Assembly (NCBI GenBank): GCA_964304625.1
Contig: OZ199838.1
Coordinates: 9,858,001 to 9,922,000 of the forward strand
DNA from: Kudoa neothunni
Lineage: Eukaryota > Cnidaria
Direction: 5' to 3'
Length of the DNA: 64,000 nt
The notes beneath the pieces are model-generated. The model saw only the letters and a program-made list of their open reading frames with translations, ran no database searches and had not been told where the DNA came from. A program made the position numbers and the translations under genes. Positions 11,730-22,892 of the stretch are shown piece after piece (within the stretch, counting starts at the first letter, position 1; each line of letters opens with the position of its first letter).

Positions 11730-11730
11730 G
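11727..11730. promoter_or_regulatory. shared antiparallel start site CATG
   Basis: The palindrome CATG holds the ATG of BOP1 on the plus strand (11728-11730) and the ATG of the small coiled-coil gene on the minus strand (11729-11727). If both starts are right, the 5' UTR of each gene lies inside the coding or intron sequence of the other, and the promoters must overlap the genes. Confidence 0.4.
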
Positions 11731-14728
11731 GTGGAAAGTTCCGTTAAAATCCCCAAAATCGTTGATATTGGTGGAAAATCAACCAATGTTGATTGATTTT
11801 AATTACTTTTAAATTTCATTTAGTCATTATTATAGATTCTACCGGATGAAAAATTAAACCATACAAAAGTTCACGATCAATCGTCCATTAACACAAAAGC
11901 ATACTCCGACGTGGATACTTCCGACGAAGAGGTTATATGTGTATTTTTTATAATTAAGTAAATTCATTAAAATTTAAGGAATTGCGTAATCATGTCGGGA
12001 ATATTCCTCACGAATGGTATGATGACTTTGAACATTTTGGATATTCGATAGAAGGCAACAAGGTTGTAAAAAGTGTGTCAAAAAATAATTCCGCCACATC
12101 AAATGTATCATTTCAAATAAATATTAACATAGATGTAAAAAATTTCATAGATTGATCAATTCTTGAATGCACACGACAATAAAAACCATTGGAAGACTCT
12201 AACCGACAGATCCACTGGTAAACAGTACATTCTGGAGGATGAAGATGTGGAAATGCTGGAAAATATACAACTGGGGAAGTATCCGGACTTACACTTTGAC
12301 CCTTATCAAGTTGGTTTGTTGATTCTTAATTTTCTGCGTAAGTTCTAAATGTATTTATCGTCTCACTAGAAATATGTCGATTGGTTTACTGGAGATGTTC
12401 AAGTGACACCTATCAGTGCTATTCCAGAAAGCAAACGCTCTTTTATGCCTTCTCAATCAGAACACAAACGCGTATGTTGCAACCTATGATGATTTATAAT
12501 TTTACTCACCTACTAATTACTGACGTATTAGATTATGCGTTTGGTGAAAGCTATTCGTAATGGAGACATCAAAATCAATCAAAATAAAACTGATGCTAAC
12601 GACCGGCCAACTAACTATTACTTACTTTGGGACTCTGCCGAAGACCAAATTCAAAACAATTTAACCCAAGTAAACCTCACAATTAATTCTTAATACATTT
12701 AGAAGCTGGGATCATTGCGATGACTATCTATAATCTATAGGCAATGCGATGGAGAAGAAATATGAATTGGGCGGCACCTAAATTGCCTCTTCCAAGTAAC
12801 TTCATTCATTACACAATCATATTTTGCTTTATAATTAAAAACTACATTGGACCTACGACTTTAGGTACCAGCGAATCGTTCAACCCTCCTCCTGAATACC
12901 TTCCCGACGATGATGATGTATTATTAGTTGGCTACCAATTGATTCACTCATTAATGTGTAGGTGAGAAAATGGGATGAAACTGAATATGAGAAAAAGATT
13001 GGTCAAGTATTACCACAAAAGTACTAATTTTTCTGATGTGATTGTTTCGTTGTTGATACCAAATTTCATCAAAAAGATATGGATGCCTCAGACATGTGCC
13101 CGCATATGATAATTTTATTCGAGAAAAGTTTGAACGCTGTCTTGATCTCTACTTGTGTCCGCGTAAGAAGAAATCCAAAGTTATGGTCGACCCTGAATCG
13201 CTTATCCCTAAATTACCTTCTCTCGGCGAGTTGAAACCTTTCCCCTCCTGGGATGCCATTGTAAAATAATTAAATTATAATTATGTAGTAAGTTGTTTTT
13301 TAGAAATTTTCTGGCCACACCACTCAGGTTACATCACTATCAATAAGCTGTGATGGTGAATTGTTGGCTAGTGGGGATTCCAAGGGAAATCTTATCATTT
13401 GGAACGTTTCTACTGCCAGGAAACTTTTCACTCTCACTATTCAAAAGGATCTACCTATTGCCACTGTTATGTGGAATAAAAATCCTAAATTGAATAGGCT
13501 ACTTCTTGTTTCATGGTAATAAAGTGTTTGCATTAGTTGTTGGGGGGAACACTCAACTAATTTAGTGGTGAACGAACTCAATTGCTTCTTCCATTAATCA
13601 ATTGCTCCACAACAACATTATCCACAATAGAAAAATATTTGCTATCGTTAAACCAAATTGAGAATACAACACCATCAAACGATGATGACAATCATAACCC
13701 TAACATTAACGATATCAAATGGACCGATTTCACAAAGTGTACCATTAAAAATAGTGCAGTGTCCTATTACACTCTAACGGTGTCACAACAATCTTGTGTA
13801 AATTTGACATGTCGTTGATGCGTTTTCTAATTATTGGGGTTATTTATATGAAGAAAATTGCTTGCTCTGATTGGCACAAAGCTGGAGACTACATTCTTAA
13901 TGTGGTCAATTATTCAAAAAATAATCGTTATTCAGTTGTTATTCATCAGATGAGCAAAAAGAGAAGTCAAGTATGGTTCAATGTATTATTCGTAGTAGAT
14001 ACTTATTTTTGCTATAGTCACCATTTAAAAAAACCAAACCATACATTCAACGAGCATTATTCCATCCAATTAAACCTATTATCTTTGTTGCTGTAAATTT
14101 AAAACGAGATTGATGGGAGGTTTTTAATCCCTGATGGTAGACTCAACGAAAAATTTATGTCTACAACCTTCAAAAACAAATTCTCATGAAAACGTACATC
14201 TCCTCATTGCACTGGATCTCCTCAATGGCTATCCACCCTCTTGGAGATAACTTCGTAGTGGGAAGCTTTGATAAACGTATCTCTTGGTTTGATACCGACC
14301 TCGCTACTACCCCCTATAAAACTCTAAAGTTTTCCCCACTTATTTAACATATAATAACTATATTCTACTCGTATGTAGATACAACAAAAAAGCCATACGT
14401 GATGTGGATTTACATCCGTCGTTACCCCTATGCTGTGCTGCTAGCGACGATGGATCTTGTACTGTTCTACATACAAAAGTTTATCCGTAAGCTTGACATT
14501 ATATGCTATGCATCGTTGCCGATCTAATGTTATATCTAGCGACCTATCCAGTGACACACTTATTGTCCCTATTAAACAACTTCGAGCATCTGATTCTTCC
14601 GAAGGTTTTTAACAAGCTTCAAATTGGTGTTTTGAATTTGTGTAGGATTCACTTGCTGTAAGTTCCACCCCTTTAAGGCATGGCTATTTGCCGCTATGTC
14701 TGATGGCTCAATAAGAATGTTTATGTAA
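11728..14728 (+). CDS. BOP1: BOP1/Erb1, ribosome biogenesis WD40 protein
   Basis: Eighteen exons: 11728-11787, 11836-11931, 11979-12104, 12151-12309, 12370-12471, 12532-12669, 12741-12795, 12865-12917, 12962-13020, 13077-13260, 13304-13515, 13566-13797, 13854-13970, 14018-14092, 14141-14328, 14379-14486, 14540-14604, 14646-14728. They join in frame to 703 aa (human BOP1 is 746). Introns are 41-71 bp. The BOP1 N-terminal domain (about 53-344) shows [57 protein letters not shown] and [13 protein letters not shown] repeats fill about 345-703, with [44 protein letters not shown] and the terminal [23 protein letters not shown]1 acts in the nucleolus with PES1 and WDR12 in 60S subunit and 28S/5.8S rRNA maturation. 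Confidence 0.97.
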
Positions 14729-15441
14729 AAAACTTCGCTCTTTAGAATGTAGCAATAGATAGATATTACTTATGTTTATGTATGCGATAAATAACAACTT
14801 TTTCCTCTCTAGTAAAAGTGCGTTAATTAGAGAACTTATCGAACGCGCCATTTATATTTTGATCAATAATGTTAAATATATTAATATGATATAACATTAA
14901 TTTTGTATTGTAATTGTTTAAGAATGATATTTGAATTTTATGTATCATTTGGAAATTACTCGAAAGTTTAAATTTGGCGCAATAGAACGAACGAGTCTGT
15001 GACTCGTTTCGATACGTATCTTACTTTTTCTTTTCACCATCATTTTTTTTAAATTTTATAAATTCTAACTATTCTTGAACGAATCAGAGCTCAATTATTG
15101 TCGCTAAAAAATTTAATTATTGAGAAATTTAAGATGATGGTTTTCTGAATTAAATTTTGGGTTTGTTAATTTTTAATTTATTATTATCAATAAAATATTG
15201 TTAAACAACCCAATTGAAATAATTTAGCACCGATTTACGTTTTAATTAATTTAAAATCACCAAGGATATAATTAAGGATTTTCTAATTTAAAACTAAAAT
15301 TAAAAAAATTATTTCTTACTGCAAGGTGAAAACTCCATTAAAATTATTAAGTTGTATGGTCATGGCTATTCAAACTGCCCCAAGTAACTGCTTACGTACT
15401 AATTGGCAGTTTCACATGAAACTTTTCCAAACTCTCTAGGA

Positions 15442-16070
15442 CAGGGGATTTCAACCAGGGGTAAATTAAGTGATATCAAAATTGGATACGAGCACTTTTT
15501 TATAATATCTTTTGTTACATGTTAAAGGATTTCTAAGGAGTCATATTATTTAAGGCCATTAAACTCAACCAAAAATAGGCAGAAATGCTTAAAATGTTTT
15601 CTGGAATAAGTATTTAACAATTATTTATAAAACTATTATCAATATCTTTTTATGCCTCGTTTATTTTTTAGTGACGTAGCCTAATAATAATAATCATCAT
15701 CATCATCATCATCAAAATGGCTATTTGCAGAATACTTAATAATCAGATGTCACTGGTTTCGACCATTTTCAATTACTTCTGACCCTTAAGAACGAATAAA
15801 TGAGCCATAAATAATTTAATTTAGCAATGTCTACAAAATTATTTTCGTAGATAGCTTGTGAATAAGAGTTGATGGGATTAAAAATTGATATTACATAAGC
15901 GTACATTCCTTTTAGGGTTAGAATTTACCTTGAAAATAGCCTCTGTCATAGCTACACCAGTATAAAATCTTAAAGTAAATATGAATTTGGCTGTTCAAGT
16001 TAAGGGGTTAAATTTGAATTCTTCATCAGACCAAGTGGATAAATTTTGAAAACCCCGTTGAGAACCCTTG
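15442..16070 (+). repeat. hAT-like MITE with CAGGGG ends
   Basis: The left end reads CAGGGGATTTCAACCAGGGG, and the reverse complement of the right end reads CAAGGGTTCTCAACGGGG. Ends of this CAGGGGTTCTCAACC type are typical of non-autonomous hAT elements. The flanking 8-mers CTCTAGGA and ACTTAGAT both centre on a (C/T)TAG core but do not match well, so the target duplication is decayed or the borders are off by a little. A diverged copy of its left half lies at 8543-8813. There is no coding capacity. Confidence 0.7.
15694..15713 (+). repeat. ATC trinucleotide microsatellite
   Basis: A pure CAT/ATC run inside the hAT-like MITE, absent from the other copy, so it expanded after the copies separated. 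Confidence 0.85.
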
Positions 16071-16612
16071 ACTTAGATAAAATAAACCCATATGTCAAAT
16101 TCTATTTCCGTTATCCTCAAATATATCTCTATTTTGTTGATATTATATATTTATCCTTATAAATAATTCAATTAATTTACCTCAAAATTTTTCATAATAT
16201 GATTATTAACACAGAATTAAAATACTACATACATTGCATTTGAATATTTATACCAAAAAATATGCATTTCAGTAGTTTCATTAATTGCATAAAAAATTAA
16301 GATAAAATAGTCTTGTTCTGAAAAATATGGGTTGTTTTCATATTTTGAAAAATTCGTCCGAATAGCGTACCAAAACTCTTTGAATTTGCGGAGATCCTTC
16401 ATTATGGATTTTTCTAAAAATCTTAAAAATTTTGTGTGTAAAATCGTTTAATTGGTCCATATAAGGTTTTTTGAGATGTCTTAGATTCAAATTTAAATAG
16501 ATATTTTTAAAATCACCGCGCATGCGCACCCAAGCCAGCGTGTTAATTCCAAGCCAGTTCTTGGGGTTTAATTCTGGTCGCGTGCTTTTCGCATTTTATA
16601 CTACCCCAGAAA

Positions 16613-17763
16613 ATGTCACTAAAATCCGTTAAAACTCTTTCTGATAACATTATCGGCAACTCGAAAGTTCTCCAATGTAAAAATAACACCTATTTTTTGA
16701 AACCGGTTACCCATCTGGCGTACCTCAGCAAGAGTGCTGTTACATACGACATGCCAGATAATGCAAAATCCTTTGTTCTGAATGAGGATTCATTCGATGA
16801 ACGAGCCAAATCACAGTTCCATAAAATGTTTTCTCAGGTTCGGGCATGTAATTCAATTGGTATGTGGGCAAAACCATCGTTCACCTACATTCCACTTATC
16901 ACCAATATAATCAACAAATCTGTTCAATATAATGGAAGGTAAGGTGATTAATATTGGTGAGATTATGCGATTGTACTAATGTGTATCAAGTTTTACAGGA
17001 GGAGGCGGTTTGAATCTGATCGCCAATTTTCAAACTGGGTTCGGCTGGATGTCTCATCTGAAAGACAATAGACTGGTACAACTAACCGGTGAAGTAAGTA
17101 AATTGTATCTGAGTGAAACTCCATTGCAAAATGTTGGATCCACTGATGACATACTCAGCACAGTCAATATGCCGATGGAATGGAAAGAAGTTTATAGACC
17201 TACATTTCATTTGCAGGATGAAGATACCGCTCCATACTCATTGTACCCTGTTCCTTTGAGCTATCCCATCTTGTTGGTTAGTTTCAACTATAGAATTAAA
17301 CAAGCTATCAATCGAGGTAATATTTCATGTAGAATTTATCGAGTCGATTGTTGAGATAATTTTTGCTTAAAAACTAGCACTGATGAATGCGATCGCTATT
17401 GCGGGATCTATGGCTGCCATTGTAAACAACATATCTCATGAAGATGTTTTTGTAGGCAATGTGCCTGACGCACTGGAAACGCCATACACTATAAAAGCGA
17501 TAGCATTTGATGGACGTTCTGTTTCTACTATAATTGTTCAAACTAATACATTGAATTTGAGCAATACGGCTGGCGTTAAAAATCTGATCTGGTTTCAAAC
17601 ACCACAAACTATATGCAGCTTCAAACCTGCATATATGATTCACCATCACAATAAAATGTCTCATATAAAAAGGCGTTTTGTCAAACGGCAAACCTACGCA
17701 AACATTGATGAGGACTTTCAATTTGATCCTATCGTGAATCTGATGAAATTTATACACTTTTAG
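16613..17763 (+). CDS. unrecognised intact three-exon gene, 345 aa
   Basis: Exons 16613-16938, 16991-17316 and 17378-17763, with introns of 52 and 61 bp, join in frame to 345 aa. The first junction uses the AG at 16989-16990; the later AG after TTTTACAG would break the frame. The N-terminal part reads MSLKSVKTLSDNIIGNSKVL. The middle has a Gly-rich TGGGGLNLIANFQTGFGW block. Exon 3 begins with a hydrophobic ALMNAIAIAGSMAAIVNN stretch, a possible membrane or buried helix, and ends with a basic HHHNKMSHIKRRFVKRQ segment. Codon use and splice sites look like its neighbours, so it is probably a working host gene. I could not place it in any family. Confidence 0.7.
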
Positions 17764-18448
17764 TTGTTTTATATTGGTTGTTTCTTTCATTTGTTTCTAG
17801 CTAAAAATACATCAGATTAAGATGTCTACCTTTTCAGTTAATAGCAGTCTTGCAGTTAATTTAATAACATGATGTCTAATTAATTTTACTATTATAGCCC
17901 TTAAAATTCTAATATTATTCTTTTTATAGGCTAGAATCGTCTGTGCATCTTTTTAATTTAAGGATTCCTAGTTTATGGGGCCAACTACATGAACAGGGTA
18001 GACACCGGGGCGAATCACATGTAACCACTCACATTATCCTTCTGCCAATAATATTAGTATTCGATCTATTTAAATGTCCACATCTCAAAGTGACTATCAC
18101 TTCAACAACGTTGGCTCTGTCAGTCGGTGATATTTTTATTGCCCACAAGTCAATGATGATTCGGACGCCTGATACGAGTCGCCCCCATTGGAATTGGCCA
18201 GAAATGACGATATATAATAGAAGAATAGTGAGTGTAAACTTTAATCATAGCCCAAATTATTTAATTTACACTCAACATAAGAACAGCGGCCGAGTCTAGA
18301 TCTAGAAGGATTCGAATTTGTGACCTCTAGGTTTACGATCAACCCCTACCCATATACTTGTACCATACGACAGTCAAATTTTTTCATCAGAGTAGTCTGA
18401 TACGTAGTAGACCTTCCATAATCCCTGTAAGACTGGAGAACTGTTGCT
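17764..18448. other. intergenic with a possible tRNA-like SINE tail
   Basis: A 118-codon open frame (17943-18299) has no splice or family support. At about 18290-18370 the minus strand shows a degenerate RNA polymerase III B-box (ATTCGAATCC). A loose A-box (TGGTACAAGT) lies about 45 bases before it, the spacing of tRNA-derived SINEs. The stems do not pair, so it is not a working tRNA. Confidence 0.3.
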
Positions 18449-18452
18449 TTAA

Positions 18453-19548
18453 CCTTCTAAAGTCGCTAAAAAAGCTATCTTCGGAGGTCTTTTGAGGTCA
18501 AATTGACCCCAGATTATTATTTGATAAAGTAGTTCCAAAAATTGTTACCAATTCAAATTTCTGGCATTTTCGATTTCTATCGACTAATTTTTCAATAAAA
18601 CAATGTGAAATATAACAATTAATCCTGTTAGATCTTTTACGTAATTATTCGTAAGCTGTTAGGAAATGATCGTAAAATGTAGGCCACTGTTCAATAGTTA
18701 ATTTACTATCTAAAATAATCATTTGGGTTCTTCTTTGGGGAAAATATTTCAATTTAAATTTTCTATAAACAATAATTTAATACACCATCTAAAATAACAA
18801 TTACTATTTATTTTCACTTAGATCGTAATACTTTTTCAGTTTGTTTTTAAGCTAAACTAGCGCCAAACCCCGCCTTTGTCAGTTTATACAAATATTTTGA
18901 GTTGGAGAACCCCTTTAAAATCGTTTAAAATACACTTATACTCTTAGTTTACCCATAAGAAGGATGAAGCTAAAATATTTTTAAAGGAAATCGCAAAAGC
19001 TGTCAGCTGTCTATCAACCTCAAATGGACCAAAATTTAACGGAAACAGAAATGGAAAATTGTCAAAGCAAAATTACCCTATTTAAGGCTCCAAACTAACA
19101 GTTTAAGAATATCCGAAAAAGACGTCGATGTGAGTATTGTCTTCGTGGAACTGATAAAAAAACTCAATCACATGCTCATGTAGCAATAAATACTATTGCT
19201 CAGTTCATTCATTGACGAAATGTAAGAATTGTTCAAATAATTGGATAATTCGGATCAAATTTTTTAAAATTTGTATAATTTTTTTTTGCGTGAAGAATAT
19301 ATAGTCTTCAATTTATCAGCTAAAACAATGGACGCGAAGTATCATTTTTCGTACGATCATTTGCGAATAGGATCCGGTATTATTAGTAAGGTATTAACAC
19401 AGATTAAATGATATATCAATCGCCATTTTATCAAAGAATCAGTCAATAGAATTCATAAAACATCATTTCTTTACTTTTTAAAAAATTTTTATAGCATAAT
19501 CGTAAAATGAAAACTTGGGGTCAAATTGGCCCCAAAGTCTTCGGATGG
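18453..19548 (+). mobile_element. piggyBac-type element, TTAA-flanked, decayed
   Basis: Both ends abut TTAA (18449-18452 and 19549-19552). The inner ends are related inverted repeats: the left starts CCTTCTAAAGTC and the right, reverse-complemented, starts CCATCCGAAGACTTTGGGG. Both carry a nearby palindromic GGTCAAATTGACCCC-type block (18511-18525 and 19518-19533). TTAA duplication is the hallmark of piggyBac. Around 19115-19205 the frame RRRCEYCLRGTDKKTQSHAH resembles the start of the C-terminal cysteine-rich domain of piggyBac transposases (RRCxxC...KT). Stops surround it and no catalytic domain is seen, so this is a deleted, non-autonomous copy. Confidence 0.72.
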
Positions 19549-19552
19549 TTAA

Positions 19553-22500
19553 ATGCGCCACTAACAAATCTCCGAAATTTATTTGTAATGTACAAAAAAA
19601 TTAACAAATGTTTCGGGCCATAACAGGTAATTAGTTACCAATATATCCTTGGAGTATTCTAAAGATACCGCAGATACATTATTTAAAAACAACTGACGAG
19701 TTTCCATATTACTTTTTCGTGTGTGATGATAAAACCAAGCTAGATTGATACCGTATTACAGTATCAACCAGCAATAGGTGTACTTGACAGAGTAAAATGT
19801 CTGGCCAACACTCAACTAGGGTTTAAGAATCTAATTATTTTAATGAGTGTTTAAAGAATAATACTATATTTCGACTTAACTAATGAAAAAATCACCTTAG
19901 TTTAATTTGACGATATTTGATTTTATGCTTGCGAACTCAGAAATTTAAAAGAATTTATTAGAACCCATTCTCTGAAGCTGAGATTACATGAAATAACATT
20001 GATTCATCCTTTAGATAAATTATAACGTTGACACTCATACAGAGAATACACTCCAATGAATTATTAATTTATCTAAAAATTACATTACAGACATAAAATG
20101 CGCCAGTTTGGTACGTTTCTACATCCAATAAAAGTTCAGATTTAGAGTTAATTTTTATCTGAAATTGGCGTATGCAACATTACAAGTTAATCTTGAAACT
20201 CTTTATTTTCTTTTAGCGTTCATAAAGTCATTACAATAAGTGGTTAATTCATTTTTATTTATTAAAAAACATTTTAGATGATTTTTAGATCGAATCAGCC
20301 AAATAAATTTAAAATACGTTTAAATCTTTCTTCATTTATTGACATTCAATATGTATAATTAGTGATCTAGGATACACACATTGTTTGGCTGAAAATATAT
20401 TGTAAGATTTAGTGATTATTTTCATAATAGCAGTACATTATTTCATGCTTAATTAAATGAACTACAGCGGAAGCCATAAACTTTCTTATCAATTACATAT
20501 ACTTCGAGAAAATTTCAGTAAATGGATGCAATCCCGAGCAATGCATTGTCATATTAGAGTGAAGCACGCGTGAAACTAACTTTTCTTAGCCGCTCGTACT
20601 TGTTGAGTAATCATTATGCGGAGGAGCTGAGAATTAAACGCAATTCTCTATAGCATTGGGTTTACACTGATACAGTATTTCTAAATCAAAATGCAACTAA
20701 TATTTTAGAATGAAATAAACTTTTTGTGAACGTTTTCTAAATTAAAATGCATTATTTTTATATCAAAAAGTAATTTTTACACGGCTCAGCAATACGTCGG
20801 GTCAAAACACACCTTTACCAAATCAAAATTGAATTAACACAAATAAGCAAAAATATGTGGCATTGTACGTAAGAATGCGAAATAGAGTTATTCTGTTCAT
20901 AGAAATAACTGATGTTTGTTTTATTTCTTATGGAATGCCTCAGGAATATACAAGTGAATAAATCGTTGAGTTTATTGATGCTCATAAATCAACGATTGGG
21001 TGAATTTTAAGACGAAACCAGTAAGTTATTTGTTTGGTCAGTAAACAAGTGGTGACAACCGATCAAAACTTTCTAATGTGCAAAAATTATTCAATAAAGG
21101 TTTAGTAGATGATGATTGCACAACAAGTTTTTCGAAAATCGTATAAAAACTAATTTTCCTACCAAGTTACGCCCCTTTTTTAGATCCAAGTAAGACATTT
21201 TCCATTATTTGACGTCAGTTGTAATAAATAATAATCCCTCCGACAATAAGAATTATTTCATGCGAATACGGAAGGACCAACTAAAATTATGCCACAACAA
21301 TATTCAAACGACTACAACTATTCAGACTCATAGTATAATTGTTGTTTAAACTCAGAAAATATTGCTAACTGGAAATATGCTTCATTTTAAGAAGGTTGCA
21401 TGTTGATCTTATTCTATTGTAATAGTATGACACTCAACGCATCTTCATAATCTAATAATGATTGTGAACGAATATTAAGTTTTCTCCCAAACTTAATAGT
21501 TTTCCTATCCAAAATATTTCGCCCAAAAGCCATTCAGTAAATAGCAAGCCCATGCACATGGGAGAGTATGATAAATAAGCTAGACCTCCGATGGTTCGTA
21601 ACTAGTTCGTCGGTGATGATCGTTGGTACTGAGGTTTTTGTGGTTGTGATCTATATTTTCGGACTTTACATATTATTGAATATTGTAAACAGACCGAAAT
21701 TTGTATTTATAACCATCTTTTATTATGCGTGGTGCGATACCAAACCAAACGATTATTATGGAATTATGTGAAGATTAGCATAAAAACCAAATTTAGCAAA
21801 CAAATGAGTTTCGATGCAACTAATTAAGCTATCCACGAACACAGAATAGGATCGATAAACTCTAAAATACTATTAATTATATTTTATCCTCATCTTGAAT
21901 GTAAATAAGATTGTATCAAGAAATGAATGAGAAATTCTCTTGAAAGAAGGTAAACAGAACAATCACTAGTTGCTTGGGAAACAGGAACATAGGGAACTGA
22001 TTAGTTTGTTATAGTGGAACAATAGGTTCTAGTTTTGACTAGTTCTACATATACAATAACTCGTCCAGTATGGGCTAACAACAAACAACTCATTCAGGTC
22101 TATACATGGCAAGATTAGAGAAATAATCTGTGGTATTATATTGAAAGATGTATGTTAATAGTGGTTAAATTATTAATAGAAATATTCTTGTTGTAGCAAT
22201 TACTATTTTTTACAGTGAAATAAACTATATCGGCTTTAATTTAACTTGACAAACAATTCCAACAGGTAGCACATTGGATATCAAATATAAATTGTTAATA
22301 TGAGATTGTTTGTTGTAATCAAAACTATAAATGAGGTCATAAAACTTATAGAAACAGCTTGAAAATCAATCCACGAAACAAACGCTGGAGACAAACTATA
22401 TATCCTCACACCCATGTTGCGCACATTACGCAACTATAACAAAGACTATTGTGTCAAAGAGTTGCATACAAAACTGACACTTTGTTGCTCTTCGCAAAAT

Positions 22501-22892
22501 AGTTATAAAAGCAATGTGAACATTTTCCTCGAGAAAAATTCTAGTTAACTAAGAAACTCTCCAGCATATTACAATAATCATTGGGTTATTATATTTTATC
22601 TAATCCGATAATGGAACAGCCCTATTGTCGATATTATGACAGAATATAATTTTTTTACAACAAAAATGATCTATCAATAAATTTAAAAAAAATTTTCTGG
22701 CAATGATTACATTGGTTATCAACCATTACAATTTAAAAAAGATTTGAAAACATAGGTGCGTGAGCAAATCAATCAGAATAGGCTACTAGTTTTGGGATTT
22801 GTCAATTCAGTTCTAATGTTGCCAGAATACGATTTCTTAGCCGTAACACCCCTCAAATTTGTTATTTGTGCGAGAGTGAGCCGATTTTGTAG
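19553..22892. other. gene-free AT-rich stretch upstream of CDC27
   Basis: I see no supported gene. A 67-codon frame at 21568-21771 with a hydrophobic centre has an ATG but no other support. No repeat ends were recognised. Confidence 0.5.

Larger units (their letters stand above)
14729..16612. other. intergenic, one MITE and a microsatellite
   Basis: Apart from the MITE at 15442-16070 and its internal ATC run, I see no gene. Two minus-strand open frames at 16217-16529 overlap each other in different frames and have no family resemblance. Confidence 0.55.

Noticed and set aside
17374-17790. 138-codon minus-strand open frame
   Set aside because: It is the antisense shadow of exon 3 of the 345-aa gene, whose splice sites and phases are coherent on the plus strand.
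17943-18299. 118-codon open frame next to the unrecognised gene
   Set aside because: It overlaps a possible SINE relic, has no family resemblance and no continuation; probably chance.
18290-18370. Functional tRNA gene on the minus strand
   Set aside because: B-box-like and A-box-like motifs are present, but the acceptor and T stems do not pair.
21568-21771. 67-codon hydrophobic frame as a membrane protein gene
   Set aside because: Single short ORF in a long gene-free region, no splice partners or homology; AT-rich DNA readily encodes hydrophobic residues.
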